DNA of 64,000 bases from Ferruginibacter sp. (lineage in GTDB: Bacteria; Bacteroidota; Bacteroidia; Chitinophagales; Chitinophagaceae). The position numbers and the translations under genes were made by a program. The notes beneath the pieces were generated by a model, which was not told the DNA's origin, ran no database searches, and saw only the letters and a program-made list of their open reading frames with translations. Positions within the stretch are counted from its first letter, which is position 1. The number at the start of each line of letters is the position of its first letter. The stretch lies in assembly GCA_019638485.1 (NCBI GenBank), contig JAHBTP010000002.1:62001-126000 (forward strand). The letters are read 5' to 3'. Shown in pieces: positions 54,888-64,000 of this stretch.

Positions 54888-55076
54888 GTTTGTTTATTTT
54901 AGAGTTATTAATCGTTTAGTATATTAGGTCGTATAGATTCCTTATGCTGCATATCTGGCGTGCTTTTGATGAAAATATTTTTACACCTGTAATCTGTTAT
55001 TCTTTCTGCTGTTCATAAAATTCTTCACATTGCTCCTCTTCTGTTCCTTGTCTTTAAATTTTACTATTATCATAAA

Positions 55077-55649
55077 TTAAAAATTTAGCTGGTTTATCTT
55101 TTTAGCTTTCGGAGGAAGAGGCTGAGGATTTAGCTGATTTATCCCTTTGGCTTTCGGAGGAAGAGGTTGAGGGTTTAGCTGATTTATCTTTTTATCTTTC
55201 GGAGGAAGCGGTTGAGGGTTTAACTGATTTATCTTTTTGGCTTTCGGAGGAAGCGGTTGAGGGTTTAGCTGGTTTATCCCTTTATCCTTCGGAGGAAGCG
55301 GTTGAGGGTTTAACTGATTTATCTTTTTGGCTTTCGGAGGAAGTGGTTGAGGATTTAACTGGTTTATCCCTTTATCTTTCGGAGGAAGCGGTTGAGGGTT
55401 TAGCTGATTTACATTCTTAGAACTTCTTACTTTTTTTTGAAAGCGATTTGTAGGCTTAACAACTTCAACACTTTTTATGTCATCTCCAGGGGTGATTGAT
55501 GGACTAAATAATTCAGGACGAGTTTGCTTTTTATTACCAGCAGGTATATCATCTTTTGGGATAGTTTTGTTTGGAACAGACTGACCTTCAGAATTAAGGT
55601 TTCCCAGCAAAAGGGATATTGTTAGTAAAAAAAATAATCTCTTTTTCAT
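55077..55649 (-). CDS. Exported protein made of 14-residue NQLNPQPLPPK repeats (190 aa)
   Basis: A signal peptide (MKKRLFFLLTISLLLGNLNSEGQ) is followed by a 60-residue polar region. Seven nearly identical 14-residue units of the form (K/G)INQLNPQPLPPK(D/A)K come next, plus a truncated eighth copy ending NQLNF at the stop. The Pro-rich unit repeats every 42 bp in DNA, so the gene can easily gain or lose copies. No catalytic domain is present. The extended, basic, Pro-rich rod suggests a spacer or ligand for a partner in the envelope. I do not know a characterised family. Confidence 0.8.
   Translation of the reverse strand: MKKRLFFLLTISLLLGNLNSEGQSVPNKTIPKDDIPAGNKKQTRPELFSPSITPGDDIKSVEVVKPTNRFQKKVRSSKNVNQLNPQPLPPKDKGINQLNPQPLPPKAKKINQLNPQPLPPKDKGINQLNPQPLPPKAKKINQLNPQPLPPKDKKINQLNPQPLPPKAKGINQLNPQPLPPKAKKINQLNF
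55084..55410. repeat. 42-bp tandem repeats
   Basis: About seven and a half direct copies of a 42-bp unit inside the 55077 gene. Copies differ mainly at the codons for D/A and K/G. There is no spacer diversity, so it is not CRISPR. Confidence 0.9.
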
Positions 55650-56184
55650 GATTTAATTTTTTGTTTTGGTAAAATATTTTTTTAAACAAGTAATAAACCC
55701 CCTTATAAAAAATAGTCTGTTTTTTACCCTTATTTAAGGGAGTCTATTGTAATAAGTTGCAAGCAAGGTATCTTTAAATATCATTTGAGCCATACCTTTA
55801 ATTCTCTATTTATTAAATGGTAGTTATTATTGGATAAGTGGTTATTTAACGGCAATAGGTGGATGTTTTTATTTCCTCTGGCATTCACAATTAAAGCATT
55901 TCAACCCGGGTGGGAGCTTCCGTCAGATTGAGATTTTTGATTCATTTTAGAGTAATGGTTACAACCTGGTATTAATCATCTGTTGGCATGGTGATACAAA
56001 GGAGATAATTCGCAATCACAATAAATACGAATTAAAGGAATAGCAGCTTATTGTAATTAAAAGAATGTTGGAATAATATTCTCATTGTTTAACGGTGGCA
56101 TGGGGCCAAGAGTATCCAATTGGCTATAAACTGAAATAAAGCTTTCTTTAAATAAATTATTAATTAGGCAGAGTAAAAAGCAAA
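55650..56184. other. Gene-free spacer
   Basis: 535 bp with no coding frame, RNA gene or terminator that I can support. The part near 55650 must hold the promoter of the repeat-protein gene. Confidence 0.5.
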
Positions 56185-57057
56185 TCAATGCTTAACAATC
56201 TTTTTTACTAACCCTCCGGATGTTTCTTTAATAGTATGTGTAAAAACAAAGGCTGTTGGATCAATTTGGTAAATGGCTTTTTTTAATCTGCGAACTTCCA
56301 GGCGGGTAATAACGGTAAACACAACATCACACTCCTTGCTTTGTTCATAAGAATCTTTCATAAAACCCCGCTCCCCTTTGTAAACAGTAATTCCTTTATT
56401 CATTTTCAGCACCAAAAACGCCTTAATAGCTTCACTTTCACCCGATATAATTGTAACGCCTGTATAGGCTTCTATTCCGTCAATTACATATTTTGTTGTT
56501 TGGCTCGCTACAAAGTAGGTGAGCATTGCATAGAGTGCAGTTTCAATATTAAGATAAAACCCCGCAATAATGAATATAATAATGTCAAAGCCTAAGATAA
56601 TTTCGGTAATAGAAAATCCCGTTCGCTTTAAAGTGAACAATGCCAACACTTCAATTCCATCAAAAGTGCCACCGCCTCGCATCGAGAGGCCAATACCAAG
56701 CCCAACAAAAAAGCCACCAAAGACGGCTACCAAAAGTTTGTCATGAGTAAGCTGTGGATATTGCAAATATTGTAAACAAATGGCAACACCTATAACGGCA
56801 ATGGTTGTACGAAGAGCAAACATTTTACCGGCCAATTTATATCCAATAATAATGAACGGTAAATTGAAAATAAGCAATAATAAACCAAGATGCCAACCCA
56901 ACATTTCAGAAACTAAAAGAGAAAGACCGGTTATGCCGCCATCAAGGAAGTGGTTTGGAACAAGAAAACTTTTTAAACCAATACTTGCTGAAAGTATTCC
57001 AAATAATAAGAAAATAACATCCTGGGCAACTGAGGCTTTGGTTTGCTGTTTAATCAT
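56185..57057 (-). CDS. YitT-family membrane protein (290 aa)
   Basis: Five to six membrane helices in the first 190 residues (IFLLFGILSASIGLKSFLVPNHFLDGGITGLSLLVSE is the family start), with GGTFDGIEVLAL and a conserved SMRGGGTFDG loop. The soluble DUF2179 domain at the end contains VTIISGESEAIKAFLVLKMNKGITVYKGERGF and VVFTVITRLEVRRLKKAIYQIDPTAFV. The function is unknown; transport of a small solute is assumed. It overlaps the preceding HD-domain gene by 8 bp, so the two are probably cotranscribed. Confidence 0.88.
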   Translation of the reverse strand: MIKQQTKASVAQDVIFLLFGILSASIGLKSFLVPNHFLDGGITGLSLLVSEMLGWHLGLLLLIFNLPFIIIGYKLAGKMFALRTTIAVIGVAICLQYLQYPQLTHDKLLVAVFGGFFVGLGIGLSMRGGGTFDGIEVLALFTLKRTGFSITEIILGFDIIIFIIAGFYLNIETALYAMLTYFVASQTTKYVIDGIEAYTGVTIISGESEAIKAFLVLKMNKGITVYKGERGFMKDSYEQSKECDVVFTVITRLEVRRLKKAIYQIDPTAFVFTHTIKETSGGLVKKIVKH

Positions 57058-57646
57058 TGCCGGATAATTTTGATTTAATAATTGCTAAGTGCCCTTCCTT
57101 TTTTTGCCGACGAAGTTTATTTGCTGCTTTTGTAAAATAGTTATGCTTTTCAATAAATTTTACCTGTAATATGTTCCAATCAGTCTCATTGGTTAATATG
57201 CCAGTCATTGCAAGCTCTTCAAAAAACAGATTGGATATTTTAAAAAAATCGTCTCTGCCTAAATAATCCAAATCTGCATCTGCCAAAATTTCCTCTAAAT
57301 GATTTTTGGGCGATTGTGGAATTTTTGTTGCCATTATCATTTCGCAAATTTTCGCTATCTGATTGTTGGAATATTTAAAATTCGGAAGCAACTCCTTCGC
57401 AATTTTACACGAATTTGCTTCGTGATTCTTTGCTCCAAACAAGAACCCTGAGTCGTGGAATAGTGCTGCTGTTTTAAGCATTATTAAATCATCACCATTA
57501 ATTTTTTCTTTCTTTCCTAAATTGATGACGGCTTTTAACACATCCTTAGCATGGGCAGCACTATGATAGAAAAGATGTTTTGGTAATTCAGTTTCTAATT
57601 TTTTTAAAATAACTTTTTTCACATCATCGTATTGCATATTGAACAC
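57050..57646 (-). CDS. HD-domain phosphohydrolase (198 aa)
   Basis: Metal-dependent HD-superfamily motifs in the order His (YHSAAHAKDV), HD (LFHDSGFLFGAKNHEANSCKIA) and Asp (LADADLDYLGRDDFF). Such proteins hydrolyse nucleotides or (p)ppGpp-like compounds; the substrate here is unknown. It is upstream of yitT with an 8-bp overlap. Confidence 0.8.
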   Translation of the reverse strand: MFNMQYDDVKKVILKKLETELPKHLFYHSAAHAKDVLKAVINLGKKEKINGDDLIMLKTAALFHDSGFLFGAKNHEANSCKIAKELLPNFKYSNNQIAKICEMIMATKIPQSPKNHLEEILADADLDYLGRDDFFKISNLFFEELAMTGILTNETDWNILQVKFIEKHNYFTKAANKLRRQKKEGHLAIIKSKLSGND

Positions 57647-57880
57647 GTTTATTGTTGAAAGCCTATAACGATAATATTGCCCGCCTGATTGTCTAAATTA
57701 TTACTATCAATTCGCTTTTCAAAATATAAACTTTGAATCCCATCAAACGAGCCCCTTTTATATTATCCCGGTAACAGCGTCTAACTTACCCGAGGTTATG
57801 CCACTAATAAATTTATTCTAAAATGCTAATTGTAAATATTATCCACGTGCTTAAGTTTTTCAGACAACCCTTGATAAATA

Positions 57881-57917
57881 AAAAAGGCCTCAAACTGTTT
57901 TAGTTTAAAGCCTTTTA
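57881..57917 (-). terminator. Terminator of the CAU tRNA
   Basis: On the minus strand an imperfect stem (AAGGCTTTAAACT / AGTTTGAGGCCTT) with a short A-rich loop is followed by a T-run. It begins 6 bp after the tRNA 3' end. Confidence 0.7.
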
Positions 57918-57922
57918 TTTTG

Positions 57923-57996
57923 TGGGCCCACCAGGATTTGAACCTGGGACCACCTGATTATGAGTCAGGTGCTCTAACCAACTGAGCTATAGGCCC
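57923..57996 (-). tRNA. tRNA with anticodon CAT (Met elongator or Ile2)
   Basis: A 74-nt cloverleaf on the minus strand: acceptor GGGCCTA/TGGGCCC with a T-G wobble pair, D arm GCTC/GAGC, anticodon stem CCTGA/TCAGG around loop CTCATAA, T arm CCAGG/CCTGG with loop TTCAAAT, and discriminator A. CCA is not encoded. The CAT anticodon fits either elongator Met or the lysidine-modified Ile2, and I cannot decide between them from sequence alone. Confidence 0.93.
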
Positions 57997-58081
57997 GGGG
58001 CTGTTACAAACATTTGTTGATTGTTACAGCGGGCAGCAAAAATAAGCAAATAATATTTTTAGAAAAACCTATTTTGCAATT

Positions 58082-58720
58082 ATGGAAAATTTGAAAAATA
58101 TCCTTTTCGACTTTGGTGGCGTTTTGTATGATTTAGATTATCATCTTACCATTGATGCATTTGCTGCGCTCGGATACACCGGTTTTGAAGATGCTTTTAG
58201 TCAGTATAAGGCAAATAGATTTTTTGAAGATTTTGAAACCGGGCGTATTGATGAATCTACCTTTTATTCAACCTTGCAGGCTATCCCTGCTGTTCCACCC
58301 ACCATACCGCAAATTAAAAAGGCTTGGAATGCTATGATGCTTGGCTTTAGGATGAATAGCCTGGCTTTTTTAAAAACGCTTTCCTCAAAGTATAATCTTT
58401 ACCTTTTAAGTAATACCAATATCATTCATAAAAGAAGATTTGATGATGAATTATTTTATTCTACTGGCCTAAGTAGCATGGATGTGCTGTTTGAAAAAGC
58501 CTATTATTCTCATCTTATTGGAAAAAGAAAACCGCATCAAGACGTGTTTAAGTATGTATTAGGAGATGCTGAGATTTTGGCAGAGGAAACACTGTTTGTT
58601 GAAGACACGCTTCCTAATCTTGAAAGTGCAATGCAGCTTGGATTTAAAGGGTTGTTGCTAAAGCCAAAGGAGTTAATTGAAGATAAGTTAGATTATTTAA
58701 TCTCCTCAAAATCAATATAG
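58082..58720 (+). CDS. HAD-family hydrolase, YihX-like (212 aa)
   Basis: HAD motif I is NILFDFGGVLYDLD, in which the usual second Asp is replaced by Gly as in YihX-type sugar phosphatases. Motif II is LYLLSNTN, and Lys/Asp of motifs III/IV are in YYSHLIGKRKPHQDVFKYVL and LFVEDTLPNLESAMQLGFKG. A helical cap lies between motifs I and II. The physiological substrate is unknown. It converges with the DUF4834 gene, overlapping it by 28 bp. Confidence 0.85.
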   Translation: MENLKNILFDFGGVLYDLDYHLTIDAFAALGYTGFEDAFSQYKANRFFEDFETGRIDESTFYSTLQAIPAVPPTIPQIKKAWNAMMLGFRMNSLAFLKTLSSKYNLYLLSNTNIIHKRRFDDELFYSTGLSSMDVLFEKAYYSHLIGKRKPHQDVFKYVLGDAEILAEETLFVEDTLPNLESAMQLGFKGLLLKPKELIEDKLDYLISSKSI

Positions 58721-58926
58721 TCGCTTTCTGAAATTGTACTTTTTACAGTAGTATTGCTGTTAGATTGTTGCTGTTTTTTAGCCTGCTCCTCCATGTGATC
58801 CTGCATATCTTTCATTTTCCCCTTCATTTGTTTTGTGGCACGGTAAACCGGTATGATAAAGTCAAAAATCACTTTATACAATATATATAGTGCCAGCAAT
58901 TCAAATATCAGCTTGAAAATCTTCAT
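58693..58926 (-). CDS. DUF4834-type small membrane protein (77 aa)
   Basis: A single N-terminal hydrophobic segment (MKIFKLIFELLALYILYKVIFDFIIPVY), then a charged coiled-coil-like helix (KQMKGKMKDMQDHMEEQAKKQQQ) and an acidic end (SDYIDFEEIK), as in the DUF4834 family restricted to Bacteroidota. Its function is unknown. Confidence 0.75.
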   Translation of the reverse strand: MKIFKLIFELLALYILYKVIFDFIIPVYRATKQMKGKMKDMQDHMEEQAKKQQQSNSNTTVKSTISESDYIDFEEIK

Positions 58927-59020
58927 TATTCAAAGGTAATAAGCCTACAGGTTATAGGGATTGTTTTAAGAAATTTTTGACGAAGCTCCTCATTATCACC
59001 TGTTTTAGTCGTGTATTATT

Positions 59021-59051
59021 TTGTTAGATGTTGTAAATTTTCGTATATTTG
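59021..59051 (+). promoter_or_regulatory. Promoter of the rimP-nusA-infB operon
   Basis: TTG at 59021-59023, a 20-bp spacer and TATATTTG at 59044-59051 fit the Bacteroidota consensus well. The transcript would have a leader of about 60 nt before the rimP GTG. Confidence 0.7.
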
Positions 59052-59074
59052 CGCTCGGAAAAAGAATCAAAAGG

Positions 59075-59094
59075 AGGGAACGGAGGCGTTCCCT
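59075..59094 (+). promoter_or_regulatory. Leader hairpin upstream of rimP
   Basis: A perfect 8-bp stem AGGGAACG / CGTTCCCT with a GAGG loop, located between the promoter and the rimP start. It is not followed by a strong T-run, so it looks like a leader regulatory or processing structure rather than a terminator. Confidence 0.5.
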
Positions 59095-59118
59095 TCTGCT
59101 ATTTAATTAACTGATAAA

Positions 59119-59577
59119 GTGGAAGAAAAAATTGCAATTATTGAGAGATTATTGAATCCGTTGCTAACGGAAGATATCTTTTTGGTAGATATGAAAATAA
59201 AGCCGACCAATAATGTAAAAATTTATTTGGATGCGGATAGTGGATTAGGTATTGAGAAATGTATTCGGATAAATAGAGCCTTATATAAGGAAATTGATAC
59301 AAACGCAGTTTTTACTGATGGAGATTTTTCACTTGAAGTTTCCAGTCCGGGCGTAGATGAACCTTTAAAAAAACTACGTCAATATTATAAGAATGTGGGT
59401 AGAGATATAGAGGTTACTTTTTTAGATGATAGTATTAAAACAGGAAGACTGGAAGAAGTAAATGATACAGGTATTAAATTGGTTTATACCGAAGGGAAAA
59501 ATAGTAAAGCAAAGACTCACGAGATAGAGTTGCTGTTTTCAGAAATAAAAAAAACAAAAGTGCTAATTAAATTTTAA
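59119..59577 (+). CDS. rimP: Ribosome maturation factor RimP (152 aa)
   Basis: Assists 30S subunit assembly. It starts with GTG at 59119. The family pattern is present: IERLLNPLLTEDIFLVDMKIKP, then VKIYLDADSGLGIEKCIRINRALYKEID and the diagnostic SLEVSSPGVDEPLKK, followed by a small SH3-like C-terminal domain (GRLEEVNDTGIKL). It heads the conserved rimP-nusA-infB operon. Confidence 0.95.
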   Translation: MEEKIAIIERLLNPLLTEDIFLVDMKIKPTNNVKIYLDADSGLGIEKCIRINRALYKEIDTNAVFTDGDFSLEVSSPGVDEPLKKLRQYYKNVGRDIEVTFLDDSIKTGRLEEVNDTGIKLVYTEGKNSKAKTHEIELLFSEIKKTKVLIKF

Positions 59578-59628
59578 TTATTAAAACAAAACCCCGGGCC
59601 GGTTAGGGTATGAGTTACCGGTAATTAT

Positions 59629-60879
59629 ATGGCAAGCATAAATTTAATTGATTCATTTCAGGAGTTTAAAGAGGCCGAAAATATTGATCGCCCTACACTG
59701 ATGAAAGTGATGGAAGATGTATTTAAAACATTAATCAGAAAAAAGTATGGCAGTGACGAAAATTTTGATGTAATTGTAAATGACCAAAAGGGTGATTTGG
59801 AGATTTTTAGACGACGTACTATCGTTGATGATGATGATTTGTATAATACCCTAACGGAAATTGAGTATAAAGATGCTATTAAGATTGAACCGGATTATCA
59901 GGTAGGAGAAGAGTTGTACGAGGAGATTGATATTCAAAAGGAGTTTGGTCGTAGAGCTATCTTAGCCGGAAAACAAACACTGGCCGCTCGTATCAATGAT
60001 TTAAAGAAGAATATTCTGATTAAAAAATATGAAGATAGGGTAGATGAAATTGTTAATGGGGAGATTTATCAATTTTGGAAGAAAGAAGCTTTGCTGTTAG
60101 ATGAAGATGGAAATGAAATGATTATGCCCAAAGCAGAACAAATTCCGTCTGACTTTTTAAAGAAGGGAGAAACCATTCGTGCGGTGGTGAAGCGAGTGGA
60201 ATTAAAAAACGGACAGCCGGTTATTATTGTTTCTCGTACGAGCCCGATTTTTTTGGAAAAACTACTCGAAATTGAAGTGCCTGAAATTTTTGACGGCTTA
60301 ATTGTTGTAAAAAAGATTGTTCGCGAACCCGGAGAAAGAGCTAAAGTTGCTGTAGAAAGTTTTGATGATCGTATTGATCCGGTTGGCGCATGTGTTGGTA
60401 TGAAAGGCGCACGTATTCATGGTGTGGTACGCGAATTAAAAGGTGAAAATATTGATGTAATTAATTACACGACTAATACACAGTTGCTTATTCAACGTTC
60501 ACTTACTCCGGCTAAAATTTCCAGTATTGAATTGGATTCAGAAAATAAAAGAGCAAAGGTTTATATGCCTGCAGACCAAGTGTCACTGGCTATTGGACGT
60601 AGAGGGGTAAATATTAAATTAGCCTGTGAGCTTACCGGCTATGATATTGATGTGCGTCGCGATAATGAAGGTGATGAAGAAGAGTTTGATATTGAATTGG
60701 AAGAGTTTGCTAATGAAATAGAAGATTATTTATTAGATGATTTAAAGAGAATAGGTTGTGATACCGCACGCGCTGTGCTCAGCCTTTCAGCAGAAGAGTT
60801 GGAAAGACGAACTGATTGGGAAAAAGAAACTGTTGAAAATGTGCGCCGGATATTACAGGCTGAGTTTGATGAAGAATAA
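59629..60879 (+). CDS. nusA: Transcription termination/antitermination factor NusA (416 aa)
   Basis: An N-terminal RNA-polymerase-binding domain (LIDSFQEFKEAENIDRPTLMKVMEDVFKTLIRKKYG), then an S1-like domain (GETIRAVVKRVELKNGQPVIIVSRTSP) and two KH domains (DPVGACVGMKGARIHGVVRELKGENIDVI; LAIGRRGVNIKLACELTGYDIDV). The C-terminus has an acidic stretch and a helix-hairpin-helix-like end (LDDLKRIGCDTARAVLSLSAEELERR). It follows rimP by 51 bp. Confidence 0.97.
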   Translation: MASINLIDSFQEFKEAENIDRPTLMKVMEDVFKTLIRKKYGSDENFDVIVNDQKGDLEIFRRRTIVDDDDLYNTLTEIEYKDAIKIEPDYQVGEELYEEIDIQKEFGRRAILAGKQTLAARINDLKKNILIKKYEDRVDEIVNGEIYQFWKKEALLLDEDGNEMIMPKAEQIPSDFLKKGETIRAVVKRVELKNGQPVIIVSRTSPIFLEKLLEIEVPEIFDGLIVVKKIVREPGERAKVAVESFDDRIDPVGACVGMKGARIHGVVRELKGENIDVINYTTNTQLLIQRSLTPAKISSIELDSENKRAKVYMPADQVSLAIGRRGVNIKLACELTGYDIDVRRDNEGDEEEFDIELEEFANEIEDYLLDDLKRIGCDTARAVLSLSAEELERRTDWEKETVENVRRILQAEFDEE

Positions 60880-60949
60880 TTATCTGTTGATTTTAGCAGA
60901 TAAAACAAAATAAAAAGAAAAGAGTTAAAAACTTTTCGTAAACAAAAGA

Positions 60950-63724
60950 ATGGCAGAAGTAACAAACCTACCTAGATTAATGGCTGCGGCCAAGGAGTTT
61001 AATATCGGGAGCCAAACCCTGGTTGACTTTCTTGTGTCGAAGAATTTTAGTGCTGATGATTTAAAGCCAAACTCAAGGTTAACCGAAGAAATGTATCGCG
61101 TGTTGCAACAAGAGTTTCAACAGGATAAAGCAGCAAAGCAAAAGGCTGAGCAAATTGACCTGCCTAAAGGGCTTGGAGAAGTTAAAAAGAAAAAGGACGA
61201 AGAAGATCTGTCCTTTAAGAAAAAAGAAGAAAAGGCAAAGGCGGTAACTCCCGCTCCCCCCACTCAGCCTCCGGTAGAAGAAGCTCCTGTTGTAGAAGCG
61301 GAAATAAAGAAGGAAGAGCCGAAACCGGCCGAGAAAAATGAAGTGGTAGAAGTTACGAAAATTGAGGCTCCGGAAATTGAAAAACCAAAGGTAATCGCAA
61401 AAATAGATCTCGATGCCTTAGACACAGGAAAACGAACTAAGAAATCTGCTAAAACGCCTCCTGAAGAAAATAAACCTGAAAAGAAAACTTCTCGTAAGAA
61501 AACAGAAGTAACTCCTCCTGCAGAAGAAGAAGTAAAACCCATAGAGGATGTTAAGCCCGAAGAACAAGCACAAGACGAGCCCCCTGTAATTACTAAAATC
61601 ACAGCAGAAAAATTAACCGGTCCTAAGGTGGTTGGTAAAATTGAATTACCCTCGGCAGGAGAAACACGACCTAAACGTGAAGAAGAAAAAGGAAAGCGGA
61701 AAAGAATTCCAATCAAACGTCCCGGAACACATCCCGGGCACGATTCGCATGGTGGACATCGTGGTGGAAAATCAAAGATGGATACTAGAACAGCCGCCGG
61801 TGCACCAAAAAAGAAAGAAACAGTTATTGATGAAAAAGAGATTCAAGATAAACTAAAACAAACTCAGGCAAAGCTTGCTGGTATAGGAGGCCGTGGTAAA
61901 AGCTCACGAAGTAAAAGACGTAGGGATAAAAGAGAAGAACTTGCGGAAGTTGAAAAACAAGATGGGTTGGGTAATGTGTTGCAGGTAACAGAATTTGTTA
62001 CCGTTAGTGAATTGGCAGGTTTGATGGATGTGAGTTTTACTGATATCATCAGTAAGTGTATGTCGCTGGGAGTTATGGTGTCTATTAACCAACGATTAGA
62101 AGCAGATATTATAGAATTAGTAGCAGATGAATACAATTATAAAGTAGAATTTATTGGCGTTGAAGATGCATCTCATGGAGAAGAGGAAGAAGAAGACGAT
62201 GACCCTAATGATATTAAACCACGTGCACCAATTGTAACTATCATGGGTCACGTTGATCACGGAAAGACATCATTGCTTGACTATATCCGAAATGCTAATG
62301 TGAGCTCCGGTGAAGCTGGTGGAATTACCCAGCATATTGGAGCCTATGAGGTTACTACTGCAGGAGGAAGAAAAATAACTTTCTTGGATACACCGGGACA
62401 CGAAGCTTTTACGGCTATGCGCGCCCGTGGTGCTAAACTTACGGATATTGCAGTTATCGTAATTGCTGCTGATGATGCAGTAATGCCACAAACCCGAGAG
62501 GCTATTTCACATGCACAAGCCGCTTCTGTTCCTATGATTTTTGCCATTAATAAAATGGATAAAGAAAATGCGAATCCTGAAAAAATTAAGGAACAACTTG
62601 CAGGAATGAATATCCTTGTGGAAAGCTGGGGTGGTAAATATCAAAGCCAGGAAATAAGCGCTAAGAAGGGAATTAATGTTGACCAATTATTGGAAAAGAT
62701 TTTGTTAGAAGCCGACTTGCTCGAACTTAAGGCTAATCCTAACCGATTAGCAAATGGTACCGTTGTTGAAGCATCTTTAGATAAGGGAAGAGGCTATGTG
62801 GCTACTGTGTTGGTTCAAAACGGAACACTTAAAACAGGTGATATGATTGTATCCGGACAGTATTTCGGAAAAGTAAAAGCAATGTACAATGAACGTAACC
62901 AACGAATTGATGCCGTACCACCTTCTTCACCTACTTTAATTTTAGGTTTAAATGGGGCCCCGCAAGCCGGTGAAACATTTAAAGTATTTGAAAATGAATC
63001 AAGCGCACGTGCTGTGGCAACACAACGTGGGCAAATTCTACGTGAACAAGGAATACGTTCACGTAAACATATTACGCTGGATGAAATTAGCCGCCGCCTT
63101 GCATTGGGTAATTTTAAAGAACTGAATGTAATTATTAAAGGTGATGTGGATGGCTCAGTGGAAGCATTAAGTGATTCATTGCAAAAATTAAGTACTGAAG
63201 AAATTGTTGTAAACGTAATTCATAAAGCAGTTGGTGCAATAACAGAAAGTGACGTTACCCTGGCTAATGCCTCAGATGCTATTATTATAGGGTTTAATGT
63301 TCGCCCATCTGTACATGCAGCAAAACTGGCTGAACAAGAAAGTATTGAAATTAAAACCTATTCTATTATTTATAATGCCATTGAAGAAATTAGAAGTGCA
63401 ATGGAAGGTATGCTGGAACCCAGCGTTGAAGACAAGATTATTGGAAATGTAGAGATAAGAGAAACATATCGCTTTGATAAAGCTACTGTGGCCGGTTGTT
63501 TCGTACTGGATGGGAAAATTGCGCGCAATAGCCGCGTGCGACTTATCCGCGATGGTATTGTAATTTATACCGGTGATTTAGCCAGCCTTAAGCGGTTTAA
63601 AGATGATGCTAAGGAAGTGAGTTCCAATATGGAATGTGGTTTGGTAATTAAAAATTACAACGATATAAAAGTAGGCGATATTGTTGAGGCGTTTGAAGAA
63701 ATAGAAGTTAAAAGAACACTATAA
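60950..63724 (+). CDS. infB: Translation initiation factor IF-2 (924 aa)
   Basis: The N-terminal IF2_N module ([25 protein letters not shown]) precedes a long Lys/Glu/Pro-rich linker of about residues 65-310 and a second IF2_N-like segment. The GTPase domain begins near 430: [13 protein letters not shown] (G1), [10 protein letters not shown] (G2), [11 protein letters not shown] (G3) and NKMD (G4). Domains II-IV follow, with [15 protein letters not shown] in domain III and the fMet-tRNA-binding C2 end. The length is normal for Bacteroidota. Confidence 0.98.
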   Translation: MAEVTNLPRLMAAAKEFNIGSQTLVDFLVSKNFSADDLKPNSRLTEEMYRVLQQEFQQDKAAKQKAEQIDLPKGLGEVKKKKDEEDLSFKKKEEKAKAVTPAPPTQPPVEEAPVVEAEIKKEEPKPAEKNEVVEVTKIEAPEIEKPKVIAKIDLDALDTGKRTKKSAKTPPEENKPEKKTSRKKTEVTPPAEEEVKPIEDVKPEEQAQDEPPVITKITAEKLTGPKVVGKIELPSAGETRPKREEEKGKRKRIPIKRPGTHPGHDSHGGHRGGKSKMDTRTAAGAPKKKETVIDEKEIQDKLKQTQAKLAGIGGRGKSSRSKRRRDKREELAEVEKQDGLGNVLQVTEFVTVSELAGLMDVSFTDIISKCMSLGVMVSINQRLEADIIELVADEYNYKVEFIGVEDASHGEEEEEDDDPNDIKPRAPIVTIMGHVDHGKTSLLDYIRNANVSSGEAGGITQHIGAYEVTTAGGRKITFLDTPGHEAFTAMRARGAKLTDIAVIVIAADDAVMPQTREAISHAQAASVPMIFAINKMDKENANPEKIKEQLAGMNILVESWGGKYQSQEISAKKGINVDQLLEKILLEADLLELKANPNRLANGTVVEASLDKGRGYVATVLVQNGTLKTGDMIVSGQYFGKVKAMYNERNQRIDAVPPSSPTLILGLNGAPQAGETFKVFENESSARAVATQRGQILREQGIRSRKHITLDEISRRLALGNFKELNVIIKGDVDGSVEALSDSLQKLSTEEIVVNVIHKAVGAITESDVTLANASDAIIIGFNVRPSVHAAKLAEQESIEIKTYSIIYNAIEEIRSAMEGMLEPSVEDKIIGNVEIRETYRFDKATVAGCFVLDGKIARNSRVRLIRDGIVIYTGDLASLKRFKDDAKEVSSNMECGLVIKNYNDIKVGDIVEAFEEIEVKRTL

Positions 63725-63790
63725 GTGCTGTTTTAAAAAAAGCATTTTATTAACAGATGTATTGGTAATATCGCTGCTGATAATTACATA

Positions 63791-64000
63791 ATGATGAAAT
63801 TATTTTTAACCTCCCTGATTTTATTATCAGTTATAGGAGCCAAAGCCCAACCTCAACAAAATCTAGTAGCCGATAAAATTGCCGCAGTGGTTGGGGATAA
63901 GATTGTTTTAAGAAGTGATATTGATAATGCAATCTTAGATATGCAACGTCAGGGCATCCCTGTTCCATCGGAAGCAAGATGCCTTATTCTTGAACAAAGT
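63791..64000 (+). CDS. SurA-like peptidyl-prolyl isomerase, N-terminal part (cut by window edge)
   Basis: A signal peptide (MMKLFLTSLILLSVIGAKAQ) is followed by LVADKIAAVVGDKIVLRSDIDNAILDMQRQGIP, the typical SurA N-terminal chaperone segment (VDKIVAVVGxxxILxSDI). Either of two adjacent ATGs (63791, 63794) may be the start. In this family the protein helps fold outer-membrane barrels in the periplasm. The parvulin domains would lie beyond the window. Confidence 0.85.
   Translation, partial: MMKLFLTSLILLSVIGAKAQPQQNLVADKIAAVVGDKIVLRSDIDNAILDMQRQGIPVPSEARCLILEQS

Overview
The window looks like chromosomal DNA of a Bacteroidota bacterium, probably from the Chitinophagales/Sphingobacteriales side. 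The DNA is AT-rich. Several genes carry the Bacteroidota -7 promoter element TAnnTTTG, and neither tRNA gene encodes its CCA end. Lineage-typical features include a type IX secretion (T9SS) C-terminal sorting domain, a FISUMP-domain lipoprotein, a DUF4834 protein, a LytTR two-component pair with a beta-propeller sensor, and Kdo-type LPS sugar genes. The species was not identified.

Layout. Positions 1-9223 (minus strand) hold a three-gene surface cassette: a 570-residue outer-membrane barrel, a 2443-residue giant exported protein, and the first 50 codons of a third exported protein cut by the window edge. Positions 9224-13652 hold an apparent insertion. A T9SS cargo protein and a repeat-rich S74-chaperone surface protein, broken by one in-frame stop, lie between two copies of a 349-bp direct repeat. 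The repeat is a duplicated intergenic region that carries the first codons of the barrel gene. Positions 13653-16795 hold an LTA-synthase-like membrane sulfatase and an orphan cassette-like gene followed by a long palindrome. Positions 16796-23383 hold a TolC/MFP/RND efflux operon with small accessory genes. Positions 23438-35016 are housekeeping: cysS, an AlkA-like glycosylase, recX, dnaN, a KGG-motif stress protein, a DUF2007 protein, kdsB, an aminotransferase, manC, kdsD and recQ. Then come tRNA-Phe, an Rhs toxin tip with a putative lipoprotein immunity gene, an ORF6N gene and a gene-poor gap.

Positions 38582-53235 (plus strand) hold a second, complete copy of the barrel / giant / FN3 cassette, in the same gene order, followed directly by a LytTR sensor kinase and response regulator. 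Positions 53456-55649 encode secreted or lipid-anchored proteins, including one built of 14-residue NQLNPQPLPPK repeats. Positions 56185-58926 hold YitT, an HD-domain protein, a CAU tRNA, an HAD hydrolase and DUF4834. Positions 59021-63724 are the conserved rimP-nusA-infB operon with a clear promoter and a leader hairpin, followed by the start of a SurA-like chaperone gene.

The most interesting content is the duplicated barrel/giant/FN3 cassette, which I could not match to a named system. Next are the repeat-flanked insertion that places S74/T9SS surface genes behind a copy of the barrel promoter region, and the orphan Rhs lipase tip with its neighbouring lipoprotein.
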